Shown here in pieces: positions 1 through 7,099 of a stretch of DNA of 11,978 bases (the first letter of the stretch is position 1; the number at the start of each line of letters is the position of its first letter). The stretch spans positions 1 to 11,978 of the forward strand of contig DASTCC010000323.1 in assembly GCA_035711465.1 (NCBI GenBank), read 5' to 3'. Below the pieces are notes generated by a model. That model searched no databases. It had not been told where the DNA came from and was given only the letters and a program-made list of their open reading frames with translations. A program made the position numbers and the translations under genes. The stretch is from DASTCC01 sp035711465. GTDB lineage: Bacteria; Acidobacteriota; Vicinamibacteria; Vicinamibacterales; SCN-69-37.

Positions 1-92
1 AGCAGGGTCGGAGCAGGGTCGGAGCATACTCCGACCCTACCCCGACCCTCCCCCGACCCCGCTCCGACCCCGCTCCGACCCCCGCCTGACCC
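1..92. repeat. Tandem/inverted array of 11-bp-period GGGTCGG / CCGACCC units
   Basis: GGGTCGG starts at 5 and 16. Its reverse complement CCGACCC starts at 31, 42, 53, 64 and 75, and a degenerate unit (CTGACCC) starts at 86. Both orientations keep an exact 11-bp step, so there are two units one way and six the other. The bases between cores vary slightly (AGCA, TA-C, C, GCT). The array may continue past the left edge of the window. It overlaps the last ~18 codons of leuD. It is not a CRISPR array, because it has no unique spacers. It could be a dispersed intergenic repeat of the genome, a protein-binding array or a simple slippage product, and the sequence alone does not decide between these. 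Confidence 0.85.
4..49. other. Long imperfect palindrome (hairpin) over the leuD stop codon
   Basis: Bases 4-24 pair with 29-49 around a 4-base loop (CATA, 25-28). Of 21 positions, 19 are complementary, with mismatches at 12/41 and 14/39. The inner ten pairs (15-24 with 29-38: AGGGTCGGAG against CTCCGACCCT) are perfect. The leuD stop codon (TAG, 37-39 on the minus strand) lies inside it. It could end or stabilise the leuCD transcript, but no T-run follows on either visible side, so it is not a classical intrinsic terminator. A DNA cruciform or protein-binding site is equally possible. Confidence 0.6.
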
Positions 93-684
93 CATACGGC
101 AGGCGGGCGCGGACGGCTTCGACTTCTTCGTGGCGGTCGAGCAGCAGGTTCGTGCCGTCCCACTGGCCGGTCATGACGGCGGTTCGTTCGGCGTCCGGCA
201 TCGACGCCGGCACGCTCCATTCGCCGATCGCGACCTGCATGCGCTCGAGGTCGACGACAACCTCGGCCGACGGGTCGGACTCGACTCGCGTCACGAGCTC
301 GCGCCAGTCGTCGGCGGTCACTCTGGCGCAGACGAAGCCGATGGCCACCGAATTCGACGCGAAGATCTCCGCGAACGACTCGGCGATGCCGGCGCGGATG
401 CCCCACTGGTGAAGCGCGCGCGGCGCGTGCTCGCGTGACGAGCCGCAGCCGAAGTTCGATCCCGCGATCAACACCCGCGCGCCCTCGGCGCCGGGCCGAT
501 CGAGCGGATGCGGCTGGCCGGATGCGGCGGCCTGCCGCCGATCGTCCTCGAACACGCGCGCGCCCAGCCCGTCGAACGTGATCGATTTGAGATGACGCGC
601 CGGGATGATCCGGTCCGTGTCGATGTCCGCGCCGGGCACGACGACGGCCCGTCCGGCGACACGCGTAATCGCCGAGGCGCTCAT
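37..684 (-). CDS. leuD: 3-isopropylmalate dehydratase small subunit (LeuD), with repeat-derived C-terminal tail
   Basis: This is the small (swivel-domain) subunit of isopropylmalate isomerase, which with LeuC converts 2-isopropylmalate to 3-isopropylmalate in cytosolic leucine synthesis. It has 215 residues, against about 200 in the family (201 in E. coli). The N-terminal region has the expected VVVPGADIDTDRIIPARHLK (residues 15-34). The signature GSNFGCGSSREHAPRAL lies at 75-91. The ATG at 684 overlaps the leuC stop by 4 bp (ATGA). GAGG ten bases upstream is a plausible ribosome site, and the overlap suggests translational coupling. An open frame runs much further upstream, but only as a shadow of leuC. 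The last ~18 residues (198-215, rich in Gly, Arg and Ser) are encoded by the 11-bp repeat array. The normal protein probably ended near residue 197-200, so the tail looks like a recent read-in of repeat DNA. Confidence 0.95.
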   Translation of the reverse strand: MSASAITRVAGRAVVVPGADIDTDRIIPARHLKSITFDGLGARVFEDDRRQAAASGQPHPLDRPGAEGARVLIAGSNFGCGSSREHAPRALHQWGIRAGIAESFAEIFASNSVAIGFVCARVTADDWRELVTRVESDPSAEVVVDLERMQVAIGEWSVPASMPDAERTAVMTGQWDGTNLLLDRHEEVEAVRARLPYGVRRGSERGRSGVGGGSG

Positions 685-2102
685 GCGTGCGCCGCCTCGG
701 TCACCGGCCAGCGGCGCACGTCCACGACCTCGCCGGCCACCGCCGCGGCCGCCACCATCGCTGGGCTCATCAACAGCGTCCGGCCCGTCGGGCTGCCCTG
801 TCGCCCCTTGAAATTGCGGTTCGACGACGACGCGCAGACTTCCCGGCCCTCGAGGCGATCGCTGTTCATCGCCAGGCACATCGAGCAGCCGGCGCCGCGC
901 CACTCGAATCCGGCCTCGCGGAACACCTCGTCGAGCCCCTCGCGCTCCGCCGCGGCGCGGACCGCCTGCGATCCCGGCACGACCATCGCGCGCACCCGCG
1001 ACGAGACGCGATGGCCGCGGACGATGCGCGCCGCTTCGCGCAGATCCGACAGCCGCGAATTCGTGCACGAGCCGATGAACGCGACGTCGATCGGCGTCCC
1101 CTGCATCGGCTGGCCGGCGCGGAAATCCATGAACTCGAGCGCTTCGCCGATGGCGTGGCGGTCCGCGTCAGGCCGCGCGCCCGGATCGGGCAGGTGCCCG
1201 TCCACCGGCACCGACTGGCTGGGATTGATGCCCCACGTCACCGTCGGCGCGATCGAGGAAGCGTCGAGCGTGACCCGGTCGTCCCAGCGCGCGTCCGGAT
1301 CCGACGCGATCGTCCGCCACCACGCCGCCGCGCGATCGAAGTCGGCGCCCGCCGGCGCAAATGGGCGCCCGCGCAGGTACTCGATCGTCGTCTCGTCGGG
1401 ATTGACGTAGCCGATGCGCGCCCCGCCCTCGATCGACATGTTGCAGATCGTCATGCGCTCGTCCATCGACAGCCGTCCGATCGCATCGCCGGCGTACTCG
1501 TAGGCGTAGCCGGCGCCGCCGTGGACGCCGAGCCGCGCGATGATCGTCAGGATCACGTCCTTGGCGTACACGCCCGGCGCCAGCGTCCCGTTCACCTCGA
1601 CGCGGCGCACCTTCAGCGGCGTCATCGCCAGACACTGCGACGCCAGCACGTCGCGGACCTGCGACGTGCCGATGCCGAACGCGAGCGCGCCAAACGCGCC
1701 ATGGGTCGAGGTGTGGCTGTCGCCGCAGGTAATCGTCATGCCCGGCTGCGTGAGCCCGAGCTCCGGCCCGACGACGTGGACGATGCCCTGCGCGCCGCTG
1801 TCGAGGCCGAACATGCGGATGCCGTGCTCGCGGCAGTTGGCTTCGAGCGTGGACGTCATCGTCTCGGCCATCGCGTCGGCGAACGGCCGGATCTGCGCCA
1901 GCGTCGGCACGATGTGGTCGACGGTCGCGAACGTGCGTTCGGGCGCACGAACCCGCCAGCCGCGCGCGCGCAGCTCCGCAAACGCATGCGGGCTCGTGAC
2001 CTCGTGCACGAGGTGCAGGCCGACGTAGAGCTGCGTCTGCCCGGTTGGCAAACGCCGCACCGCGTGCTGGTCCCAGACCTTCTGAAACAGCGTTGCCGCC
2101 AT
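681..2102 (-). CDS. leuC: 3-isopropylmalate dehydratase large subunit (LeuC)
   Basis: This is the large [4Fe-4S] catalytic subunit of isopropylmalate isomerase, of the aconitase superfamily. The protein is 473 residues from the ATG at 2102, close to the 466 of E. coli. It begins MAATLFQKVWDQH and continues with the family blocks HLVHEVTSPHAF, FATVDHIVPT and CGDSHTSTHGAFGALAFGIGTS (residues 126-147). The three cluster-binding cysteines are all present: Cys346 in FIGSCTNSRLSDLR, and Cys406 and Cys409 in GCSMCLAMN. NRNFKGRQG near the C terminus is also typical. An in-frame TTG at 2108 would add two residues; the ATG matches the family start better. No good Shine-Dalgarno precedes either. It is co-transcribed with leuD. 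No leuA or leuB is present in the window. Homoaconitase and other isomerases of this superfamily are less likely, given the bacterial two-subunit arrangement and the close match to LeuC. Confidence 0.96.
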   Translation of the reverse strand: MAATLFQKVWDQHAVRRLPTGQTQLYVGLHLVHEVTSPHAFAELRARGWRVRAPERTFATVDHIVPTLAQIRPFADAMAETMTSTLEANCREHGIRMFGLDSGAQGIVHVVGPELGLTQPGMTITCGDSHTSTHGAFGALAFGIGTSQVRDVLASQCLAMTPLKVRRVEVNGTLAPGVYAKDVILTIIARLGVHGGAGYAYEYAGDAIGRLSMDERMTICNMSIEGGARIGYVNPDETTIEYLRGRPFAPAGADFDRAAAWWRTIASDPDARWDDRVTLDASSIAPTVTWGINPSQSVPVDGHLPDPGARPDADRHAIGEALEFMDFRAGQPMQGTPIDVAFIGSCTNSRLSDLREAARIVRGHRVSSRVRAMVVPGSQAVRAAAEREGLDEVFREAGFEWRGAGCSMCLAMNSDRLEGREVCASSSNRNFKGRQGSPTGRTLLMSPAMVAAAAVAGEVVDVRRWPVTEAAHA

Positions 2103-2114
2103 CGTCAATCCGCG

Positions 2115-2123
2115 ATCGTATCA
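2115..2123 (-). promoter_or_regulatory. Candidate extended -10 promoter of leuCD
   Basis: On the minus strand the bases read TGATACGAT, an extended -10 (TG-N) with TACGAT matching four of six consensus positions. No convincing -35 is seen 16-18 bp upstream. Transcription would start near 2108, leaving only about six bases before the leuC ATG. That agrees with the missing Shine-Dalgarno and would make leuC nearly leaderless. This is inference from short motifs only. Confidence 0.25.
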
Positions 2124-2160
2124 GGCCGGCGGTGGCGCTAATCGAGGCATGCGTGTTGCT

Positions 2161-2166
2161 TATGAT
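2161..2166 (+). promoter_or_regulatory. Candidate -10 element of pcrA
   Basis: TATGAT (five of six consensus bases) sits in the only AT-richer patch of the leuC-pcrA spacer. It would place the transcript start near 2173, with a leader of about 21 bases before the GTG start at 2194. No clear -35 lies at standard spacing. The divergent geometry makes a promoter necessary somewhere in 2103-2193, but this exact site is tentative. Confidence 0.3.
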
Positions 2167-2193
2167 CGCGGGTGATATTCTCAGGTCGAACTC

Positions 2194-4461
2194 GTGGATC
2201 TCGTCTCCGCTCTGAATCCTGCGCAACGCGCAGCCGTCGAGCACACATCGGGACCGCTCCTCATCCTGGCCGGCGCAGGGTCCGGGAAGACGCGCGTCAT
2301 CACGCATCGCATCGCCTACCTGATTCAGGAGCGGCACGCGGAGCCCGGTCAGGTGCTCGCGGTCACCTTCACCAACAAGGCCGCCGAGGAAATGCGGACG
2401 CGCGTCGAGCAGCTCGTCGGCGAGGACTGCCGGCAGATCTGGCTGTCGACGTTCCACTCGCTCTGCGCCAGGCTTCTTCGCCGCGAAGCGCCCGCCATCA
2501 ACCTGACGCGCGACTTCGTCATCTACGACTCCTCGGATCAGATCGCCGTCGTCAAGCAGGCGATGAAGGTGCTGGACATCGACGACAAGCTCATCCAGCC
2601 GCGCGCCGCGCTCTCGAGAATCAGCCAGGCCAAGAACCGGATGGAGACGCCGGAGGACGTCAAGAACACCGGTGGTAGCCTGCGCGATCGGCAGATCGCG
2701 CGAATCTACGAGTCCTACCGCCGGGTGCTCACCGACGCCGGGGCGCTGGACTTCGACGATCTGCTGCTCAAGACCGTCGAGCTCGTCGAAACCAACGAGC
2801 GCGCCCGCACCTACTACGCCCACAAGTTCAAGCACGTCATGGTCGACGAGTACCAGGACACGAATCGGCCGCAGTACCTGCTGATGAAGCGGCTCGCCGA
2901 GGTGCACCGCAACCTCTGCGTCGTGGGCGATCCGGACCAGTCGATCTACAAGTGGCGCGGCGCCGATCTGCGCAACATCCTCGACTTCGAGTACGATTTC
3001 CCGGACGCCACCATCGTCAAGCTCGAGCAGAACTACCGGTCGACGCAGGTGATTCTCGACGCGGCCACCGCGGTGATCAGCCGCAACCGCAATCGCAAGG
3101 ACAAGCGCCTGTGGACGGACACGGCCGGTGGCGCGAGGATTCGCTACATGCGGGCCGGCGACGAGATCGAGGAAGCCGATTTCATCACCCGCACCGCGCG
3201 CGAGTCCGAGCGCCAGCGGCCCGACGCGATGCTCGCGATTCTCTACCGCACCAACGCCCAGTCGCGCGCGATCGAAGACGCGCTGATGCGCGACGGCGTC
3301 GCGTATCGAATCATCGGCGGCGTCCGCTTCTACGAGCGCAAGGAAATCAAGGACGTCCTCGCCTACCTGCGCCTGCTGATCAACCCGCACGACGACGTCA
3401 GCTTCCGCCGCGTCGTCAACGTGCCGGCGCGCGGCATCGGCAAGAGCGTGCTCGAATCGCTCGAGGCAATCGAGCCCGAAGCGTCGCACGAACACACGCC
3501 GCTGCTGGCCATCGGCCTCGACGCCAAGGCGACGCCGCGGTCGATGTGGTCGCGGCTCCTCGCCGCGATCGATCGCCGGGCGCTGCCGCAGCGGGCGGCG
3601 ACCGCGCTGAAGGGCTTCCGCGATCTGATCACCAATCTCGTCGCCGAGGCGGGACAGTCCACGGTCTCCATCGCCATCGGCCTGGTGCTCGATCGCACCG
3701 GCTACCTGCAGAGCCTGCGCGACGAGCGGAACGAGGAGGCGGAAGGCCGCATCGAGAACCTGATGGAGCTCGTCTCGGCGGCGCGGGAGTACGAAAGCCG
3801 CGACGACGAGGCGTCGCTCGGCGGCTTCGTCGATCGCTTGTCGCTGCTCTCCGAAGCGGACGAGGCAGACGGCGCCCGCGAAGCGCGCGTCTGGATGATG
3901 ACGATGCACGCCGCGAAGGGACTCGAGTTCCCCACCGTCGTCGTCGCCGGCATGGAGGAGGGCTTGTTTCCGCATTCCCGCGCCGCCGAGGACGAAGACG
4001 ACGTCGAGGAAGAGCGGCGGCTCTGCTACGTGTGCCTCACGCGGGCTCGGGAACGGCTGGTGCTGACCGGCGCCTCGAGGCGCCGCGTGTTCGGCGAGTA
4101 TCAGTCCACTGAGCCGTCGCGATTCCTCGAGGAGGTTCCCGAAGAGCTGGTCGAGCGCCTCGAGTCGGCGCCGTCACCGCGCTGGCAGACGTCGCCGTAC
4201 GAGCTCCGCAACCCGTACGGACGCGGCGGCCACGGCGGGCGCCGATCGAAGGCCCGCGAAGAGACGACCTACGCCTACGAGGACGAAGATCAGTCGGTGA
4301 TCGGCGTGCGCGTCGGCATGCGCGTGCGTCACCGTCAGTTCGGCGTCGGCACCGTCGTCGCCGTGGAAGACCAGGGCGACGACATCAAGGTCACCGTCCG
4401 CTTCGCCGCCGTCGGCACGAAGAAGCTGCTGGCGCGCTTCGCCAACCTCGAGCCTGCGTAA
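2194..4461 (+). CDS. pcrA: ATP-dependent 3'-5' DNA helicase, PcrA/UvrD type
   Basis: This is a superfamily 1A helicase that unwinds DNA in nucleotide excision and mismatch repair, in rolling-circle replication and in removing RecA from DNA. It has 755 residues, full length for PcrA/UvrD. Motifs run in the right order: motif I AGAGSGKT (26-33), Ia TFTNKAAEEM (58-67), II DEYQDTN (218-224), III VVGDPDQSIYKWRGAD (243-258), IV QNYRS (279-283), V MTMHAAKGLEFP (569-580) and VI EERRLCYVCLTRARERL (606-622). A charged linker (about 660-700) leads to a C-terminal Tudor-like segment ending VGMRVRHRQFGVGTV...LLARFANLEPA; this segment binds RNA polymerase in PcrA/UvrD relatives. The start is GTG at 2194, placing LNPAQRAAVEH at the usual N-terminal position; only a weak AGG precedes it. 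It is divergent from leuC and convergent with the permease gene, with a 21-bp gap (4462-4482) that shows no terminator. Rep is less likely because of the PcrA-type C-terminal segment. Confidence 0.96.
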   Translation: MDLVSALNPAQRAAVEHTSGPLLILAGAGSGKTRVITHRIAYLIQERHAEPGQVLAVTFTNKAAEEMRTRVEQLVGEDCRQIWLSTFHSLCARLLRREAPAINLTRDFVIYDSSDQIAVVKQAMKVLDIDDKLIQPRAALSRISQAKNRMETPEDVKNTGGSLRDRQIARIYESYRRVLTDAGALDFDDLLLKTVELVETNERARTYYAHKFKHVMVDEYQDTNRPQYLLMKRLAEVHRNLCVVGDPDQSIYKWRGADLRNILDFEYDFPDATIVKLEQNYRSTQVILDAATAVISRNRNRKDKRLWTDTAGGARIRYMRAGDEIEEADFITRTARESERQRPDAMLAILYRTNAQSRAIEDALMRDGVAYRIIGGVRFYERKEIKDVLAYLRLLINPHDDVSFRRVVNVPARGIGKSVLESLEAIEPEASHEHTPLLAIGLDAKATPRSMWSRLLAAIDRRALPQRAATALKGFRDLITNLVAEAGQSTVSIAIGLVLDRTGYLQSLRDERNEEAEGRIENLMELVSAAREYESRDDEASLGGFVDRLSLLSEADEADGAREARVWMMTMHAAKGLEFPTVVVAGMEEGLFPHSRAAEDEDDVEEERRLCYVCLTRARERLVLTGASRRRVFGEYQSTEPSRFLEEVPEELVERLESAPSPRWQTSPYELRNPYGRGGHGGRRSKAREETTYAYEDEDQSVIGVRVGMRVRHRQFGVGTVVAVEDQGDDIKVTVRFAAVGTKKLLARFANLEPA

Positions 4462-4482
4462 CCAAGGCTCGCCGGCCGCTCT

Positions 4483-7083
4483 TCAGCTGCCCGAATCGGT
4501 CGAGAACACCTCGGCGCCGTTCACCGTCGCCGCGCGGCGCGCGGGCAGCCAGGACGCCAGCAACGCGACGCCGACGATCGCGGCCGACGACACCGCAAAC
4601 GTTAGCGGATCGGTCGGCTGGATGCCCTCTAGCAGCCCGCTCAGCGAGCGCGTCGTCATCCAGGCCAGGCCGATCCCGGTCGCCACGCCGATCGTGGCGA
4701 GCACCAGCGCCTGCCGGACCACCAGCCATCTGACCCGCTCGGCGGTCGATCCGAGCGCGAGCCGGATCGCGTACTCGCGGCGGCGGAGACTGGACGTCAG
4801 CGCCAGCACGCTGTAGAGCCCGAACGCGCACAGGACGGCCGCGAGAACGGCAAACGATCCGAGGACGAAGAGCACGAGCCGCTGCGTCGCCTGCTGAGAC
4901 CTGACCAGTCCATCGAGCGTCGACAGCGTCGTGATCGCTAGCGCCGGATCGATGTCGCGCAGCGCGGCGCGCAGATCGGCGGCCGGCACCGTGCGGCCGG
5001 CGGCGGTCCGGAACACGAACTGGCGGCGCGGCCAGGAATACTGGCGCGTCGATCCGAACGCGGTCGGCATGACCTCGGCGCCCGGCCCGTGCTGCCGGAC
5101 GTCGGCGACGATGCCGACGACGGTCATCCAGTTCTGGCTGGGCGCGACGCCGACGAAGATGCGGGCGCCGACGGCGTTGCCCTCGGGCCAATACGTCTTC
5201 GCCATCGTCTCGTTGATCACCAGCGTCCGCGGCGAGCCGATGACGTCGCTGGTGTCGATCTCGCGTCCGGCGAGCATCGACAGCCCGAAGAGCTCGCGGA
5301 AGTTCGGCGCCACCGACATGTAGTGAATGGGCGTGCCCGCTTCGCTGCGGCCCTCGATGTAGAGGCCGGCGCCCATGCCGCCGTCGACGGGAATGCCGAT
5401 CGAGGACGTGACCGCCTCGATGCCGGGGATGCGTTCGAGACGCGCGAGCATCTCCTGCTCGAACTGAATCTGGGCTGACTGTCGGGCGTAGCGCTGGCCG
5501 GGCAGATTGACGAAGAACGACGTCAACCGGGACGGATCGAAGCCGAGCGGTGTCGCCGCCAGGTGCGTCAGCGTCCGGCCGAGCAGACCGGCGCCGATCA
5601 CCAGCACCAGCGCCAGCGCCGTCTGCAGCGCGGCGAGCCCCATGCGCAGCCGCGATCCCGATCGATCGCCGGCGTTGCCGCGCGACGCGCGCAGCGGGTC
5701 TTCGTCGCCGCGCTGTTTCATGGTGAGATGCGGCAGCACGCCCGCCATCGTGCCGACGACGAGGCCGGCGAGAAGGCCGGCGAACGCCAGCGCCGGCGTC
5801 AGCGCAATCGGCGGCAGCGTGAACAGGAACTGCGCCTGATAGCCGCGCAGCGTCGGAATCAGCAGCGTAGAGAGTCCGACGCCGGCCAGCGTGCCGGCGA
5901 GGGCGATGGCGAGGCTTTCGCCGAGACGCTCGGCGACGATGCGGCCGCGGCTGGCGCCGAGCGCGGTCTTGACGGCCGTCTGCCGGCGCAGCGCGATGGC
6001 GCGCACGGCGGCGAGGCCGGCGATGTTGGAGGCGACGATCAGCAGCAGCAGCGCCGTGGCCGCCGCGGTGCCGAGCATCACCGGCCGCGACGAGCCGATC
6101 ATCCGCTCGCGCAGCGGCGTGGCGATGAGCGTCTGCCCGCCCGGCACATCAGGATGCGCGGTGGCCATCCGCGACGAGAACGCGGCGAGGTGCGCGGAGA
6201 CGTCGGCCAGCGGAACTCCGTCGGATCGTCTGGCGACGACCGCCACCATCCGGCGGGCCCGGTACGGATCGGCGAGAAGCGGCGTCAGGTTGATCGGCAG
6301 CAGGACTTCGGCGTTGGGATTCCACGGCACGACGAAGCCGCGCGGCAGGACGCCGATGACGACGTGGCTGACGCCGTCGATCGTGATGCTGCGCCCGATC
6401 GCCGCCTCGTCACCCTGCAGCCTCCGCTGCCAGAACGGCCAGGTGGCGACGGCGACGTTGGTCTCGTTGGCGCTCCAGACACGGCCCCGCGCCGGCACCA
6501 CGCCGAGCGTCGCGAAGTAGTTGGCCTCGACGGTGTGAGTGTTGAGCGGGTAGACGCCGTCGGCCTGGGTCAGCGACGAGGCGATCGCGCGCGAGGCCGC
6601 GATCTGGCCGAGCGGCGGCGCCGCGGCGCGCAGATCGTTCAGCGTGTGGACGTTCACGCCGCCGAGACCGCTGCTCGTGGTCGTGTTGATCATGACGAGC
6701 TCGCCGTCGGCGCGATACGGCAGCGGATCGAGGAGCGCCGGCTTGATCACGGCGCCCATCGTGGTCGCCGCGGCGACGGCCAGCGCCAGCGTGACCACGC
6801 ACGAAGCGACATAGAGCGGCTGACGGCGAAGCGCCCGGACTGACAGCGCCTGGCGCACGACCGCGAAGCCGCCGTCGCGGACTGCGTTGGTCTCCTCGCG
6901 GGTCTGCGCGAGGCCGCCGAGATCGGCGAGCGCCCGCCGGCGCGCGTCGGCGGCGTCCATGCCGCGAGCGATGTTGGCGTCGACTTCGCGCGCGAGGTGA
7001 TCGTTCAGCTCCTCGTCGATCTCGCCGGCGATGCGCCGGCGAAGCGCGAGCGCCCGCAGCCGGGCCATGATCCGCGTCAGCAT
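4483..7083 (-). CDS. ADOP-family duplicated orphan permease (FtsX/MacB-like), PadR-linked
   Basis: This is a membrane protein of 866 residues in two MacB/FtsX-like modules. The first ~80 residues are charged and helical (RRRIAGEIDEELNDHLAREVD at 16-36, then ADARRRALADLGGL), resembling the prefix domain of PadR-associated permeases. About eight membrane segments are seen, near residues 91-113, 335-357, 386-409, 427-450, 482-503, 736-760, 789-810 and 826-846. Extracytoplasmic MacB-type domains lie at about 115-330 and 505-730. The FtsX coupling signature occurs twice: LRRQTAVKTALGASRGRI (365-382) and LRRREYAIRLALGSTAERVR (766-785). No ATP-binding domain is present and no ABC ATPase is encoded nearby, hence 'orphan'. 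The family is known mainly from Acidobacteriota, in many copies per genome, and its substrate is unknown. The ATG at 7083 is supported by a GGAGGG four bases upstream. The gene starts 16 bp after padR, so the two form an operon. Efflux or cell-envelope stress roles are guesses from the MacB likeness. Confidence 0.9.
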   Translation of the reverse strand: MLTRIMARLRALALRRRIAGEIDEELNDHLAREVDANIARGMDAADARRRALADLGGLAQTREETNAVRDGGFAVVRQALSVRALRRQPLYVASCVVTLALAVAAATTMGAVIKPALLDPLPYRADGELVMINTTTSSGLGGVNVHTLNDLRAAAPPLGQIAASRAIASSLTQADGVYPLNTHTVEANYFATLGVVPARGRVWSANETNVAVATWPFWQRRLQGDEAAIGRSITIDGVSHVVIGVLPRGFVVPWNPNAEVLLPINLTPLLADPYRARRMVAVVARRSDGVPLADVSAHLAAFSSRMATAHPDVPGGQTLIATPLRERMIGSSRPVMLGTAAATALLLLIVASNIAGLAAVRAIALRRQTAVKTALGASRGRIVAERLGESLAIALAGTLAGVGLSTLLIPTLRGYQAQFLFTLPPIALTPALAFAGLLAGLVVGTMAGVLPHLTMKQRGDEDPLRASRGNAGDRSGSRLRMGLAALQTALALVLVIGAGLLGRTLTHLAATPLGFDPSRLTSFFVNLPGQRYARQSAQIQFEQEMLARLERIPGIEAVTSSIGIPVDGGMGAGLYIEGRSEAGTPIHYMSVAPNFRELFGLSMLAGREIDTSDVIGSPRTLVINETMAKTYWPEGNAVGARIFVGVAPSQNWMTVVGIVADVRQHGPGAEVMPTAFGSTRQYSWPRRQFVFRTAAGRTVPAADLRAALRDIDPALAITTLSTLDGLVRSQQATQRLVLFVLGSFAVLAAVLCAFGLYSVLALTSSLRRREYAIRLALGSTAERVRWLVVRQALVLATIGVATGIGLAWMTTRSLSGLLEGIQPTDPLTFAVSSAAIVGVALLASWLPARRAATVNGAEVFSTDSGS

Positions 7084-7087
7084 GCGT

Positions 7088-7093
7088 CCCTCC
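7088..7093 (-). promoter_or_regulatory. Strong ribosome binding site of the ADOP permease
   Basis: The minus strand reads GGAGGG, four bases before the ATG at 7083. It fixes the start of the permease ahead of the alternative ATG five codons further in. It lies in the 16-bp gap after the padR stop codon, so the permease can be translated independently on the shared transcript. Confidence 0.7.
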
Positions 7094-7099
7094 GTTCGA

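Noticed and set aside
1..92. CRISPR array or intrinsic terminator reading of the left-edge repeats
   Set aside because: The units are 7-11 bp without unique spacers, and no T-tract is visible next to the hairpin.
685..1068. Upstream extension of the leuD frame, with a possible earlier start
   Set aside because: It lies wholly within leuC in another frame, is Gly/Arg-rich without similarity to LeuD, and the ATGA overlap gives the natural start.
2103..2108. TTG start for leuC two codons before the ATG
   Set aside because: ATG is the stronger codon and puts the first conserved residues at the usual distance. The TTG cannot be formally excluded.
687..2141. Plus-strand open frame of 484 codons opposite leuC
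   Set aside because: The translation is rich in Arg, Ala, His and Asp with no recognisable motif. It is the mirror of a well-supported leuC and a common artefact of GC-rich codon use.
1168..3975. Minus-strand open frame of 935 codons spanning leuC and pcrA
   Set aside because: It runs antisense through all of the helicase motifs and then out of frame through leuC. Its composition is that of a shadow frame.
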